A stretch of DNA of 64,000 nucleotides, taken from the NCBI RefSeq assembly GCF_015694405.1, contig NZ_JADQDB010000002.1, positions 62,001 to 126,000 on the forward strand, in the 5' to 3' direction. The notes beneath the pieces are model-generated. The model was given only the letters and a program-made list of their open reading frames with translations, searched no databases and was not told the DNA's origin. A program made the position numbers and the translations under genes. Shown here piece after piece: positions 40,175 to 52,766 of the stretch. Positions within the stretch are counted from its first letter, which is position 1. Every line of letters starts with the position of its first letter. The DNA is from Pelagibacterium limicola (GTDB lineage: Bacteria; Pseudomonadota; Alphaproteobacteria; Rhizobiales; Devosiaceae).

Positions 40175-42046
40175 CTATTCGAGACCGATCAGACGGCTGA
40201 ACGTCTGCTCGTTTACGCGGATCGGCGTGTCCTGACGCAGCCCTTCGACAAATCCGGCAAAGACTTGGTCGGCAAAGCCCCGGCTGATCGAATCGGCAAC
40301 CTGCGAGGTCTCGCCTGGGCTTGCCGGCATCACCGAGGTGACCTGGAAGACGATGACGTCGCCCTCGGCTGTCTGAACGTGCCCTGCTGCATCTTGCCCA
40401 CCTGCAAAAGCCGCGCGGGCGAGATCGGGACCGACTGTCCCGTCAGACGTTCCGTTCCGCCCGAAAGCCTGCGAAGCCTGAGGAATAGAACCGGTTTCTG
40501 CGGCCAGCGAGAACATGTCGCCGCCCATGTCGAGCTGGGCCACCATCTCGTCGGCGGCGGTGAGAAGCGCATTGGTCGTCTGAAGTTCCTGCCATGCGGC
40601 AATGACCTCGTCGCGGACTTCGTCGAGTGACTGGTCGCGAACGGGCTGAACCTCGATCAACTCGAAAAATACCGCGCGGTTCGATCCGAGATTGATGGCG
40701 GGTGTAAAGCTCGCCTCGGGTGAAGCGGCAAAGACCTGGTTCACGACGCTGTCACGCGCAGACGGGGGAATCGTGCCTACCTCGTCGAGCGCGGCTCCTG
40801 ACCGTGTCAGCTCAATCTCGTATATCCCGAGGCCATAAGCCTCGGCGATCGGGTCGATCGGCTGGAACGCGGCGCGTGCCTCTTCGATATCGTCATAGGC
40901 TTGCAAGAGCTGATCACGTCCCGCGGCAAGGCGCAGGCTCTGCTCAATTGTGTCCCGCACCGCTTCAACGGGTTGCTGGCCGCCCGGCACGATTTCAGAC
41001 ACCCAGATGGCACGTGGGCCGAGTGCGCCTGGAATGATCGTGAATCCGCCTTCAGGCAAAGCAAATGCCGCCTGGGCCAGCGCCGCATCGGTAAGCTGCG
41101 CTTGGGCGAACAACCCGAGCGGGCTGACATTGGTTTCGACACCTGCTTCGGTGATGAGATCGACGAAATCGCGGCCCTCGGCCAATCCTGCCTCAAAAAC
41201 CTCACGCGTATTTTCGTCATTGAGAAGAAGCTGGCTGATCCGGCGCTGCTCTACGGTCACGTAGTTGGCTGCGGTACGCTCGTATTCGGCCTCGATCTGC
41301 GCCTCGGAAATCGCCACACCTTGCGCCAAGGCCTCGGGCGTCAACGGGAGCAGGCGGACCAAACGGGTTTCCTCTGTCCGGAAGCGCTCCTGGTTTTCAG
41401 CAAAGAACTGTGAGAGTTCTTCCTCTGAAGGCTCCTCGAAGACCGTGAAGAACACGGGATTGAGCTCGATGAACTCGATCGTGCGACGGTCGTTCTCGTA
41501 GGAATTGGCAATTTCGGCTGCAAATTGCGGCAGCGTCACCCCATCGAGCATCAGCCCAATCTGTTCGCGCTTTGCAACCTTGCGCTGGAGGTTGAGATAT
41601 TCGGACTCCGTGTACCCCGCCTGCCGCAGCACCGATATGAAGGCGTTGCGATCAAAGGCGCCGAGCGCCCCGGCAAAGGAAGGATCCTGCCGCACCAGTT
41701 GGGCGAGCCTGTCTTCCGACGCGCCGAGATCAAGCCTGCGGGCGAGGATTTCGATGGCGGCATCGTTGGCCAGCCGTGCGAGTGTCGCATTCGGCAGACC
41801 GAAGGACAGCGCCTGTTGCGCGCTGGGCGAGATACCTGTTTGTGCGGCGAACTGATTGAGTTGGCCGCGATAGAGGCGGTCGAACTCGCGCGCGGTGACG
41901 TTCTGGTCGCCCACACGGGCAACGGTGTTGGTATTGAGATCGAGGAAGATGCTCGGCAGGCCGAACCCCGCCACCGCGAGGATCACGATAGCGAGAAATA
42001 TCTTTGCGACCCAGCTCCGGCCGAAATTACGCAAATTGTCGAGCAT
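40175..42046 (-). CDS. ppiD: Periplasmic folding chaperone / peptidyl-prolyl isomerase D-like
   Basis: Inner-membrane-anchored periplasmic chaperone for outer-membrane and secreted proteins, 623 residues. A short cytoplasmic N-terminus is followed by one membrane helix (residues about 15-33, IFLAIVILAVAGFGLP), a SurA-N-like domain, a central parvulin-like region (residues about 250-370, poorly conserved) and a C-terminal region. It is first gene of the minus-strand block with the trp and moa genes; this linkage with trpE is common in alphaproteobacteria. It is divergent from tpiA across 167 bases that must hold both promoters. Confidence 0.9.
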   Translation of the reverse strand: MLDNLRNFGRSWVAKIFLAIVILAVAGFGLPSIFLDLNTNTVARVGDQNVTAREFDRLYRGQLNQFAAQTGISPSAQQALSFGLPNATLARLANDAAIEILARRLDLGASEDRLAQLVRQDPSFAGALGAFDRNAFISVLRQAGYTESEYLNLQRKVAKREQIGLMLDGVTLPQFAAEIANSYENDRRTIEFIELNPVFFTVFEEPSEEELSQFFAENQERFRTEETRLVRLLPLTPEALAQGVAISEAQIEAEYERTAANYVTVEQRRISQLLLNDENTREVFEAGLAEGRDFVDLITEAGVETNVSPLGLFAQAQLTDAALAQAAFALPEGGFTIIPGALGPRAIWVSEIVPGGQQPVEAVRDTIEQSLRLAAGRDQLLQAYDDIEEARAAFQPIDPIAEAYGLGIYEIELTRSGAALDEVGTIPPSARDSVVNQVFAASPEASFTPAINLGSNRAVFFELIEVQPVRDQSLDEVRDEVIAAWQELQTTNALLTAADEMVAQLDMGGDMFSLAAETGSIPQASQAFGRNGTSDGTVGPDLARAAFAGGQDAAGHVQTAEGDVIVFQVTSVMPASPGETSQVADSISRGFADQVFAGFVEGLRQDTPIRVNEQTFSRLIGLE

Positions 42047-42213
42047 GTTGTCCCATTCGATCGAAAAAGGCCGAGGTTTCCGTCTGGAACCCGGGGCCTA
42101 TGGCTTTTGAGGCGCGCGCATAATAGACAGGGTCCATTCTGGCTCGCAAGGCACGTTCGGCTGCCGGGTTAAGCCATTGGAATGGACTGCGCAAGCTGTA
42201 TTGAGGAGAGGGC

Positions 42214-42969
<756 letters not shown>

Positions 42970-43064
42970 TCGGCCGGTGCAAAAATCGCTGTCGCGAGTC
43001 TGGTCATCGCCGATCTTTGCGTGTAGAACCGCGCGCAACAAATTATGCACTTGAACTGAACGAT

Positions 43065-43082
43065 CCCGATGCCGACATCGGG
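43065..43082 (+). terminator. Hairpin between tpiA and secG
   Basis: CCCGATG (43065-43071) pairs with CATCGGG (43076-43082), 4-base loop, followed nine bases later by TTTCTATTG. It could weakly terminate tpiA transcription or sit in the secG leader. Confidence 0.35.
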
Positions 43083-43116
43083 GTCGGCTTTCTATTGACA
43101 AGGACTGATCCGTCTT

Positions 43117-43548
43117 ATGGCAACAGTATTGATTGTCGCCTATCTGCTGATCGTGGTCGCCATGATCGTGGTCATTCTGCTCCAGCGCTCGGAGGGCGGC
43201 GGGCTCGGCATGGGCGGTGGTGGCGGTTTCATGACCGCGCGCGGTTCGGCCAACCTCCTGACACGCACCACGGCAATCCTTGGCACGCTGTTCATGGCTA
43301 CAGCAATTGCGCTGACCATTGTGAGCCAGATGGACCGCACCTCAACGACCATTCTCGACCGGGCAGTGCAGAATCCCGACGGCACCCCGGCTTCCGTGCT
43401 CGATGCGCTGGACGCTCTTGGCGCTGGCAATAATGACCTTTCGGCGCCTGCCCAGAACGTCCCTGCAGTTCCGAACGCGCCGGCGATGCCCGATTCTGAC
43501 CTTTCCGCTCCCGAAACGCCAGCGGAAACGGACGCCACGGGCAACTGA
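43117..43548 (+). CDS. secG: Preprotein translocase subunit SecG
   Basis: Small membrane subunit of the SecYEG translocon. 143 residues: first helix at residues 3-22 (VLIVAYLLIVVAMIVVILLQ), the conserved loop QRSEGGGLGMGGGGGFMTAR, second helix at about 50-70, then a long Pro/Ala/Asp-rich cytoplasmic tail usual in alphaproteobacterial SecG. A strong terminator follows, separating it from pyrG. Confidence 0.95.
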   Translation: MATVLIVAYLLIVVAMIVVILLQRSEGGGLGMGGGGGFMTARGSANLLTRTTAILGTLFMATAIALTIVSQMDRTSTTILDRAVQNPDGTPASVLDALDALGAGNNDLSAPAQNVPAVPNAPAMPDSDLSAPETPAETDATGN

Positions 43549-43574
43549 CCGCCCGGGAGACCAGGCCAAGGGAT

Positions 43575-43602
43575 GGGGATGGAAACATCCCCTTCTTTTT
43601 TT
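43575..43602 (+). terminator. Intrinsic terminator after secG
   Basis: GGGGATG (43575-43581) pairs with CATCCCC (43586-43592) around GAAA, followed by TTCTTTTTTT. A textbook terminator. Confidence 0.9.
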
Positions 43603-43655
43603 GTGTGAGCGCGGCGAAATACGCGCTGCGAATCGATTGAGCATATGTAAGGTAA

Positions 43656-45286
<1,631 letters not shown>

Positions 45287-45287
<1 letters not shown>

Positions 45288-45469
45288 TGGCCGAGATCAT
45301 CAACCTCCGGCTCGCCCGCAAGCGCAAGGAGCGGGCGGATATGGACGAGCATGCGGCAGCCAATCGCACAAAATACGGTCAGCCCAAATCCGCCAGGAAG
45401 AAGCGCGAGGCCGAAAAGGCCTTGGCTGCGAAACGGCTCGACGGACACAAACGAGAACCGGAAGCGTAG
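45287..45469 (+). CDS. DUF4169 family small basic protein
   Basis: A 60-residue, highly charged protein (Lys/Arg/Glu-rich) starting MAEIINLRLARKRKERAD. This opening and the KTKYG/RTKYG-like segment match DUF4169, a family of unknown function found beside pyrG or fumC-type genes in alphaproteobacteria. No membrane helix. The ATG overlaps the pyrG stop (TAATG), so it is translated from the same mRNA. Eight T residues lie just after the stop, but without a clear stem before them. Confidence 0.8.
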
Positions 45470-45483
45470 CCCCTTTTTTTTAA

Positions 45484-45520
45484 CTGAACGAATTAGACGA
45501 ATTTCGTACAATTCGTTCAG
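45484..45520. promoter_or_regulatory. Candidate operator: 11-bp inverted repeat with three ACGAATT half-sites
   Basis: CTGAACGAATT (45484-45494) is mirrored by AATTCGTTCAG (45510-45520). Inside, ACGAATT occurs at 45488 and 45497 in direct orientation and inverted at 45510. The block is AT-rich against a GC-rich background and is followed by TATAAA (45522-45527). The T-run precedes the block, so it is not an intrinsic terminator. Likely a binding site for a dimeric regulator of the PRC-barrel gene; the regulator is unknown. Confidence 0.5.
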
Positions 45521-45620
45521 GTATAAATTTTGCTCATCCTGTTTCCCGAGCTTCGCCGGCCATTCCGCCAACGCGCCAGAATAGGCGGTCCTGGACCGAT
45601 GGGGACAAACGTGAAGTGCC

Positions 45621-45645
45621 GGAACAAGAGCCGATCCCGTTCGTT
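45621..45645 (+). promoter_or_regulatory. EcfG-type general stress promoter
   Basis: GGAAC (45621-45625), 16 bases, CGTT (45642-45645). This matches the consensus of the alphaproteobacterial general-stress sigma factor EcfG (GGAAC-N16/17-CGTT). The predicted start near 45652 gives a 40-base leader to the PRC-barrel gene, whose family is a known part of such regulons. Confidence 0.7.
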
Positions 45646-45690
45646 GACTTGCCAGGCCGCGAAGCGGCGTCAATGCAAAGGAGATTGCTC

Positions 45691-46056
45691 ATGCCTACCA
45701 CTTCCGGACACACGACAGCGATCCGCGCCAGCAGGGCCATCGGCACCGATGTTTACAACGTCGACGGCCAGAAGATTGGCAAGGTAGAGGATATCGTCCT
45801 CGACAAGCTCGACAACTCGATCATGTTTGCCGTCGTTGGATTCGGCGGCTTCCTTGGGATGGGTGAGAAATACCACCCGCTTCCTTGGGGAACACTCGAT
45901 TATTCCGAGGATACCGGCGGTTATATCGTTCCCTATACCCGCGAAGAGCTCGAGGCGGCGCCCGCCGACACCATTTCGGAGCTTACCATCGATGATGGCG
46001 AACGCGCGCGTCAGGAAGCCTACGACTACTACAAGGTTCAGCCCTACTGGCACTAA
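45691..46056 (+). CDS. PRC-barrel domain protein, predicted general-stress gene
   Basis: 121 residues from the ATG at 45691, which follows AGGAG at 45679-45683. A single PRC-barrel occupies residues about 13-85 (AIGTDVYNVDGQKIGKVEDI, then VGFGGFLGMGEKYHPLPWG). The C-terminal part is acidic and then Tyr-rich. No signal peptide or membrane helix. An in-frame extension to 45616 would cover the EcfG promoter and is rejected. Such proteins bind RNA or partner proteins in other systems; here the promoter suggests a role in stress survival. Confidence 0.85.
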   Translation: MPTTSGHTTAIRASRAIGTDVYNVDGQKIGKVEDIVLDKLDNSIMFAVVGFGGFLGMGEKYHPLPWGTLDYSEDTGGYIVPYTREELEAAPADTISELTIDDGERARQEAYDYYKVQPYWH

Positions 46057-46083
46057 GAACCGGCTAATAAAAGTGAATCGTGC

Positions 46084-46116
46084 GGGCGGATGAGCGGTCA
46101 TCTGCCCGTAATAATT
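46084..46116 (+). terminator. Terminator after the PRC-barrel gene
   Basis: GGGCGGATGA (46084-46093) pairs with TCATCTGCCC (46098-46107) with one G-T pair and a 4-base loop, followed by GTAATAATTTT. It insulates eno from the stress gene. Confidence 0.7.
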
Positions 46117-46156
46117 TTGTGGCTAAAGGCTTCCTTCCCAGCCTTGGGTTGAATAG

Positions 46157-47473
<1,317 letters not shown>

Positions 47474-47497
47474 GAATTTCGGGAAGTATTTCGTCCG

Positions 47498-47520
47498 GGG
47501 GCGCCGCGGCGCCCCTTCGG
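47498..47520 (+). terminator. GC-rich hairpin after eno
   Basis: GGGGCGCC (47499-47506) and GGCGCCCC (47509-47516) form a palindromic stem, then TTCGGCCTT. A second hairpin, CTCCCCT/AGGGGAG (47568-47585), follows. No long T-run follows either, so termination is probable but not certain. Confidence 0.5.
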
Positions 47521-47703
47521 CCTTGCTCTCTAGATGTTAACCGGAGCGACTGGTCCAAGGATACGTTCTCCCCTCACAAGGGGAGGGCCATCCTCCAGGA
47601 TTACAGTACTAAAGGGCACTGCACTACCTGCCGGCAACCACTCCTTAAGCCTGTTGGCCGATAATGCGACCCAGCATAATTATCGAGTCGGCAAACATAT
47701 TCC

Positions 47704-48033
47704 ATGCCCACCCGCGTCAAGCGCCCATCGATCCTCGTTAAACTTGGGACCACCCTGGGACTCGTCGGGTTCCTAGGCTATCTCGGCTATCACGTCTTTA
47801 CCGGCGCTTTCGGAATTGAAAGCCAGAAAGACATGCTCGATGATATCGCCCTGCTCAAGGCCAGGCAGGCGGCGCTGCAGACCGAGATCAATTCCTACAG
47901 GCACCGCATTGCGCTTTTTGATCCGCAAAGGCTCGATCCCGATATGCTGACGGAGCGTGCAGGGGTAATGCTCGGTCTTGTGGCACCTGATCGCGTTATC
48001 ATTGTACCGGACGATGAGATAACCAGTTTTTAG
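47704..48033 (+). CDS. ftsB: FtsB/DivIC-type septum formation protein
   Basis: Small bitopic cell-division protein that joins the FtsQLB complex. 109 residues: basic N-terminus, one helix at about residues 15-34 (TTLGLVGFLGYLGYHVF), then a coiled coil (DMLDDIALLKARQAALQTEI) and the conserved DPQRLDPDMLTERA segment. Lies between eno and pdhA as in other alphaproteobacteria. Family membership is clear; the division role is taken from the family. Confidence 0.88.
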   Translation: MPTRVKRPSILVKLGTTLGLVGFLGYLGYHVFTGAFGIESQKDMLDDIALLKARQAALQTEINSYRHRIALFDPQRLDPDMLTERAGVMLGLVAPDRVIIVPDDEITSF

Positions 48034-48122
48034 TTTATTTCGAACGTGAACTGAAAACAAGTTAAACATAAATTCGATTTCAATTTCAGTCGCTTGCGAT
48101 CAAGCTGGAAGACATAACGCGC

Positions 48123-48150
48123 CTTTTGCCGTGACCTCGGCCGCTATAAT
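48123..48150 (+). promoter_or_regulatory. Putative promoter of the pdh operon
   Basis: A perfect TATAAT (48145-48150) lies 16 bases after a weak CTTTTG (48123-48128). A start near 48157 gives a 70-base leader to pdhA. Confidence 0.5.
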
Positions 48151-48226
48151 GTGCTACAGCTTCAAAAAGGCTCCGCGCACCCCACGGTGTCGGCAACCAT
48201 CCACATTCCAATGGAGATGTGTCCGC

Positions 48227-49246
48227 ATGGCGCGAAAAGCAACGGCCACCAAGGCCAAGGCGACGACCAACGCCCCCGAATTCACCAAAGACCAGGAGCT
48301 TGAAGCTTTCCGCGAAATGCTTCTTATCCGGCGTTTCGAGGAAAAGGCCGGCCAGATGTACGGCATGGGCCTGATTGGCGGGTTCTGTCATCTCTATATC
48401 GGGCAGGAAGCGGTGGTTACAGGCATTACGATGGCGTCGAAAAAGGGCGAGGACGCCCAGATCACCGGCTATCGCGACCACGGGCACATGCTGGTCATGG
48501 GGCTCGACCCCGCCGGCGTGATGGCCGAATTGACCGGACGGCAGGGCGGGCTGTCGAAAGGCAAGGGTGGTTCGATGCATATGTTCTCGAACGAACACCG
48601 CTTTTACGGGGGCAACGGCATCGTTGGCGCTCAGGCATCGCTCGGCACCGGCTTGGCGTTTGCCTCCAAATATCGAGGCGACGGGTCGGTCTCGATCACA
48701 TATTTCGGTGACGGTGCGGCCAATCAGGGCCAGGTCTACGAGAGCTTCAACATGGCCAAGCTCTGGAAACTGCCGGTCGTCTACATCATCGAGAACAACA
48801 AATATGCAATGGGGACGTCGATCGAGCGCGCTGCATCGACCACAGATCTTTCCCAGCGCGGCGTGAGCTTCGGCATTCCGGGCGAGCAGGTGGATGGCAT
48901 GGACGTCCGGCTCGTTTACGAGGCCGCCAAGCGCGCCATCGAGCATGCAAGGTCCGGCAAGGGTCCCTATATCCTCGAAATGCTCACCTACCGCTATCGC
49001 GGCCACTCGATGTCGGATCCGGCCAAATACCGCTCCAAGGATGAAGTGACCGCCATGCGCACCGAGCGCGACCCCATCGAGCAGGTGCGCAAGCGTATTA
49101 TCGAACTGGGCTATGCAAGCGAAGACGATCTCAAGGAAGTCGAAAAGGAAGTCCGGGCCATCGTGACCCAAGCGGCCGATTTTGCGACCAGCGACCCAGA
49201 ACCCGATCCTTCCGAACTCTGGACCGATATTCTGGTGGACGAATAG
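48227..49246 (+). CDS. pdhA: Pyruvate dehydrogenase E1 component, alpha subunit
   Basis: Thiamine-diphosphate half of the E1 heterotetramer that decarboxylates pyruvate. 339 residues from the ATG at 48227 (GGAG ten bases before); an upstream extension is unconserved. ThDP motif GDGAANQGQVYESFNMA to IENNKYAMGT (residues about 165-200) and the phosphorylation-loop-like region RYRGHSMSDPAKYRSKDEV are present. A GGCGCG/CGCGCC hairpin directly follows the stop (49246-49263) and could tune expression of pdhB, 106 bases on. Confidence 0.96.
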   Translation: MARKATATKAKATTNAPEFTKDQELEAFREMLLIRRFEEKAGQMYGMGLIGGFCHLYIGQEAVVTGITMASKKGEDAQITGYRDHGHMLVMGLDPAGVMAELTGRQGGLSKGKGGSMHMFSNEHRFYGGNGIVGAQASLGTGLAFASKYRGDGSVSITYFGDGAANQGQVYESFNMAKLWKLPVVYIIENNKYAMGTSIERAASTTDLSQRGVSFGIPGEQVDGMDVRLVYEAAKRAIEHARSGKGPYILEMLTYRYRGHSMSDPAKYRSKDEVTAMRTERDPIEQVRKRIIELGYASEDDLKEVEKEVRAIVTQAADFATSDPEPDPSELWTDILVDE

Positions 49247-49352
49247 GCGCGGGTAATCGCGCCACTCCCGCCTGATTTTCCTGCGAAGTTCCTTCCGACC
49301 GTCCGCACATGCTAGCAAGCAACGCGGTCAGACAAAATAACCGGAGCGTTTC

Positions 49353-50753
49353 ATGCCCGATATTCTGATGCCGGCCCTTTCACCCACTATGGAAGAAGGC
49401 AAACTTGCCAAATGGCTCGTCAAGGAAGGCGACAAGGTCGGCCCTGGCGATGTGATTGCCGAGATCGAAACCGACAAGGCGACGATGGAAGTCGAAGCCG
49501 TTGATGAAGGTACCATCGGCAAGCTGCTCGTCGAGGAAGGTACCGACTCAGTAAAGGTCAATACGCCGATCGCCCAACTCCTCGTCGAGGGCGAGGAACC
49601 TTCCGACGCCGCACCCGCTGCAGCCGATGCGCCCAAGGAGAGCGAACAGCCCGGTCCCGATGCCGGCACGAACGGCGTCAGCCAGCCGACGGTCTCGTCC
49701 AAGCCTGATGCCGCTCCCGCCGCTCCCCAGTTCACGCCCAAGGGCGATCCCGACATTCCCGACGGCGTTGAGATGGTGACTGTCACCGTCCGCGAGGCGT
49801 TGCGCGACGCGATGGCCGAAGAAATGCGGGCCGACAAGGACGTGTTCGTAATGGGCGAGGAAGTCGCCGAATACCAGGGCGCTTACAAGGTGACGCAAGG
49901 CTTGCTTCAGGAGTTCGGGCCTGAACGCGTCATTGATACTCCGATCACCGAACATGGCTTTGCCGGCCTCGGCGTCGGCGCGGCCTTTGCCGGCTTGAAG
50001 CCGATCATCGAATTCATGACCTGGAATTTTGGCATGCAGGCCATCGACCAGATCATCAATTCGGCTGCCAAGCAGCTCTACATGTCTGGCGGGCAGGTCT
50101 CCGCCCCCATGGTCTTCCGCGGTCCGAACGGCGCAGCCGCGCGCGTCGGCGCCCAGCACAGCCAGGATTTTTCTGCCTGGTATTCGCACGTTCCCGGGCT
50201 CATCGTCATCGCGCCTTACACGGCGGCAGATGCCAAGGGACTTTTGAAGGCGGCCATCCGCTCCAAGAATCCGGTCGTGTTCCTGGAGAACGAAATCCTC
50301 TACGGGACCACGGGCGAAGTACCCAAGATGGACGACTTCGTACTGCCGATCGGCAAGGCACGCATCGCGCGCGAGGGCAAGGACGTGACCGTCGTGTCGT
50401 TCTCCATGGGGATGCGCTACGCGACGCAGGCAACCGAAAAACTGGTTGCAGCCGGAGTCGATGTCGAACTGATCGATCTGCGCACGCTCCGGCCGATGGA
50501 TATCGGCACGATCGTCGAGTCGGTCAAAAAGACCGGTCGTATCGTCACAGTCGAGGAGGGTTGGCCGCAGGGCGGCATCGGCGCGGAAATCGCGGCCCAG
50601 CTCATGGAGCATGCCTTCGACTATCTCGATGCGCCAGTGACCCGCGTCACCGGCAAGGACGTGCCCATGCCGTACGCTGCGAACCTGGAGAAACTGGCGC
50701 TCCCGAGCGTCGACGAGGTCATCGCGGCGGTAAATGCCGTAACCTACCGCTAG
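49353..50753 (+). CDS. pdhB: Pyruvate dehydrogenase E1 component, beta subunit, with N-terminal lipoyl domain
   Basis: Beta half of E1, 466 residues. A complete lipoyl domain occupies residues 1-80 with the lipoylated Lys42 in [14 protein letters not shown] Pro/Ala linker follows to about residue 135, then the transketolase-like E1-beta core ([19 protein letters not shown]) and the C-terminal domain. Extra lipoyl domains on E1-beta are established for alphaproteobacteria. The lipoyl domain is nearly the same as that of pdhC next door. Confidence 0.96.
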   Translation: MPDILMPALSPTMEEGKLAKWLVKEGDKVGPGDVIAEIETDKATMEVEAVDEGTIGKLLVEEGTDSVKVNTPIAQLLVEGEEPSDAAPAAADAPKESEQPGPDAGTNGVSQPTVSSKPDAAPAAPQFTPKGDPDIPDGVEMVTVTVREALRDAMAEEMRADKDVFVMGEEVAEYQGAYKVTQGLLQEFGPERVIDTPITEHGFAGLGVGAAFAGLKPIIEFMTWNFGMQAIDQIINSAAKQLYMSGGQVSAPMVFRGPNGAAARVGAQHSQDFSAWYSHVPGLIVIAPYTAADAKGLLKAAIRSKNPVVFLENEILYGTTGEVPKMDDFVLPIGKARIAREGKDVTVVSFSMGMRYATQATEKLVAAGVDVELIDLRTLRPMDIGTIVESVKKTGRIVTVEEGWPQGGIGAEIAAQLMEHAFDYLDAPVTRVTGKDVPMPYAANLEKLALPSVDEVIAAVNAVTYR

Positions 50754-50769
50754 CCCAAGGGAGGCCGAG

Positions 50770-52089
50770 ATGCCCATAAACATCACAATGCCCGCCCTGT
50801 CGCCCACCATGGAAGAGGGCACGCTGGCCAAGTGGCACGTCAAGGAAGGCGACAGCGTCTCCGCAGGGGACGTCATCGCAGAGATCGAAACCGACAAAGC
50901 CACGATGGAAGTCGAGGCGGTAGACGAGGGGACCATCGGCAAGATTCTCGTGGCCGAAGGGTCCGAGAATGTGAAGGTCAACGCGGTGATCGCGGTTCTG
51001 CTTGAAGAGGGCGAGAGCGCGGACAGCGTAGGCGATGCCGCTCCTGCCCCTAAAGGCGATACCCCCAAGACCGAGGAAAAGAAGGCCGAAGCGCCCAGGA
51101 CAGAAGAAAAGGCCGCGCCGGCGCCGGCAAAGGCGGCGCCCACTGTGCCCAGGGCTAGTGGCGAAAGGATTTTTGCCTCACCCCTTGCCCGGCGCCTCGC
51201 CAGGGAGGCCGGGATCGACCTATCTGCGGTTTCGGGAACGGGGCCGAAGGGCAGGGTTGTGAAGGCCGACATTGAAAAGGCCAGGGCGACCGGCATTGCG
51301 CCCAAACCCGCCGCAGCACCCGCTGCCGGGGCAGCGATGGCGAAGGGGCTTGGCCGCGATCAGGTCGTGGCCCTGTACGAAGAAGGCACCTACGATCTCG
51401 TGCCCGCTGACGGCATGCGCAAGACGGTGGCCGCGCGGCTGACCGAATCCAAGCAGACCGTGCCGCACTTCTATCTGACGCTCGACTGTCGGATCGACGA
51501 TCTCCTGAAGGCCCGCGAGGACATCAACGCGGCCGCTCCCAAGGACAAGGACGGCAAGCCAGCCTACAAGCTCTCGGTCAACGATTTCATCATGAAGGCG
51601 TGGGCTTTGGCGCTCCAGCAGGTGCCGCAGGCAAACGCGACGTGGGCCGGTGATGCGATCCTTTATCATCATCGCTCGGACGTGGCCGTGGCGGTTGCAG
51701 TGCCGGGCGGGCTGTTTACGCCCGTCGTAAAATCCTGCGATACCAAAAGCTTGCGGCAGATTTCGGAAGAAGTGAAGGATCTCGCGACCCGGGCACGCAG
51801 CAAGAAGCTGGCCCCGCACGAATACCAGGGCGGTGCCTCGGCGGTTTCCAACCTCGGCATGTACGGCATCAAGCATTTCGGCGCGGTCATCAACCCGCCG
51901 CATGGGACGATCCTCGCGGTCGGTGCAGGCGAAGAGCGCGTCTATGTTGAGAAGGGCCAGATCAAGACTGGCAACTTCATGACCGTGACGCTTTCGTGCG
52001 ACCATCGTTCGGTCGACGGTGCATTGGGGGCCGAACTGCTGGGCGCGTTCAAGAAGTTGGTCGAATCGCCGGTGATGATGCTGGCTTGA
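50770..52089 (+). CDS. pdhC: Dihydrolipoamide acetyltransferase (PDH E2)
   Basis: Core acetyltransferase of the pyruvate dehydrogenase complex, 439 residues. One lipoyl domain (residues 1-80, Lys43), an Ala/Pro/Lys linker, the peripheral subunit-binding domain at about 130-165 ([17 protein letters not shown]), and the catalytic domain ending with the active-site motif [15 protein letters not shown]. Starts 16 bases after pdhB with GGGAGG before the ATG. Named pdhC or aceF in different genomes. Confidence 0.96.
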   Translation: MPINITMPALSPTMEEGTLAKWHVKEGDSVSAGDVIAEIETDKATMEVEAVDEGTIGKILVAEGSENVKVNAVIAVLLEEGESADSVGDAAPAPKGDTPKTEEKKAEAPRTEEKAAPAPAKAAPTVPRASGERIFASPLARRLAREAGIDLSAVSGTGPKGRVVKADIEKARATGIAPKPAAAPAAGAAMAKGLGRDQVVALYEEGTYDLVPADGMRKTVAARLTESKQTVPHFYLTLDCRIDDLLKAREDINAAAPKDKDGKPAYKLSVNDFIMKAWALALQQVPQANATWAGDAILYHHRSDVAVAVAVPGGLFTPVVKSCDTKSLRQISEEVKDLATRARSKKLAPHEYQGGASAVSNLGMYGIKHFGAVINPPHGTILAVGAGEERVYVEKGQIKTGNFMTVTLSCDHRSVDGALGAELLGAFKKLVESPVMMLA

Positions 52090-52100
52090 AGGGCAGGGCA

Positions 52101-52742
52101 ATGAAAACCATCCTCGCCTATGGAGACAGTCTCACTTACGGCGCCGATCCCGTCATTGCGGGCAAGCGCCATGCCTATGAAGACCGTTGGCCGACGCGGC
52201 TCGAAGCGGGGCTCGGGGGCAAGGCACGCGTAATTGCGGAAGGCTTGGGCGGACGGACGACTGCTTTCGATGACTATTCTTCGGGCGCTGACCGCAACGG
52301 CGCACGCATCCTGCCCACCTTACTGGCGAGCCATGCGCCGCTCGATGCCGTCGTCATCATGCTTGGCTCGAACGACATGAAGACCTATCTCAATGGCAGC
52401 GCGCACGGCGCCGCGATGGGGATGAAGCGCCTTATCGAAATCATCCGCACCCATCCCTGGCCCCTAGGCGCAAAAACCCCGGAAATCGTGCTCGTTTCGC
52501 CGCCTCATTGCGTCGACACCGCACACGCCGATCTCAAGCCCATGTTCGCCCACGGTATTGCCGAAAGCCAGCTGCTGGCGGGCTACTATGCGCGGGTGGC
52601 GAACGAAACCGGTTGCCGGTTCCTCGATGCTGCGACGGTCGCAAAGGCCGATCCGGCGGACGGTGTGCATCTGGATGCATTCAACACGCGTGCAATCGGC
52701 GATGCGCTCGTCCCGCTCGTAAAAGAATTGCTCGGGCTCTAG
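52101..52742 (+). CDS. SGNH/GDSL-family hydrolase
   Basis: 213-residue esterase-like protein without signal peptide, probably cytoplasmic. SGNH blocks: Ser10 in AYGDSLTYG, Gly in EGLGGRTT, Asn in MLGSNDMK, and Asp/His in DGVHLDAFN. Family members act as arylesterases, thioesterases or acyl hydrolases; the substrate here is unknown. It sits 11 bases after pdhC and 24 before lpdA, so it is expressed with the pyruvate dehydrogenase genes. This place inside the operon is also seen in rhizobia, which hints at a link to acyl-CoA metabolism, but that is inference. Confidence 0.85.
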   Translation: MKTILAYGDSLTYGADPVIAGKRHAYEDRWPTRLEAGLGGKARVIAEGLGGRTTAFDDYSSGADRNGARILPTLLASHAPLDAVVIMLGSNDMKTYLNGSAHGAAMGMKRLIEIIRTHPWPLGAKTPEIVLVSPPHCVDTAHADLKPMFAHGIAESQLLAGYYARVANETGCRFLDAATVAKADPADGVHLDAFNTRAIGDALVPLVKELLGL

Positions 52743-52766
52743 CCCCATAGACAAGAGGTAGAACCA

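Noticed and set aside
45486-45518. LexA box in the GAAC...GTTC repeat before the PRC-barrel gene
   Set aside because: The two tetramers are inverted and 25 bases apart, not a direct repeat with seven-base spacing.
48043-48052. GAAC-GT-GAAC upstream of pdhA as a LexA box
   Set aside because: Spacing is two bases, not seven.
49548-51305. Long minus-strand open frame opposite pdhB/pdhC
   Set aside because: Repetitive Ala/Ser/Gly translation mirrors the lipoyl linkers; shadow frame.
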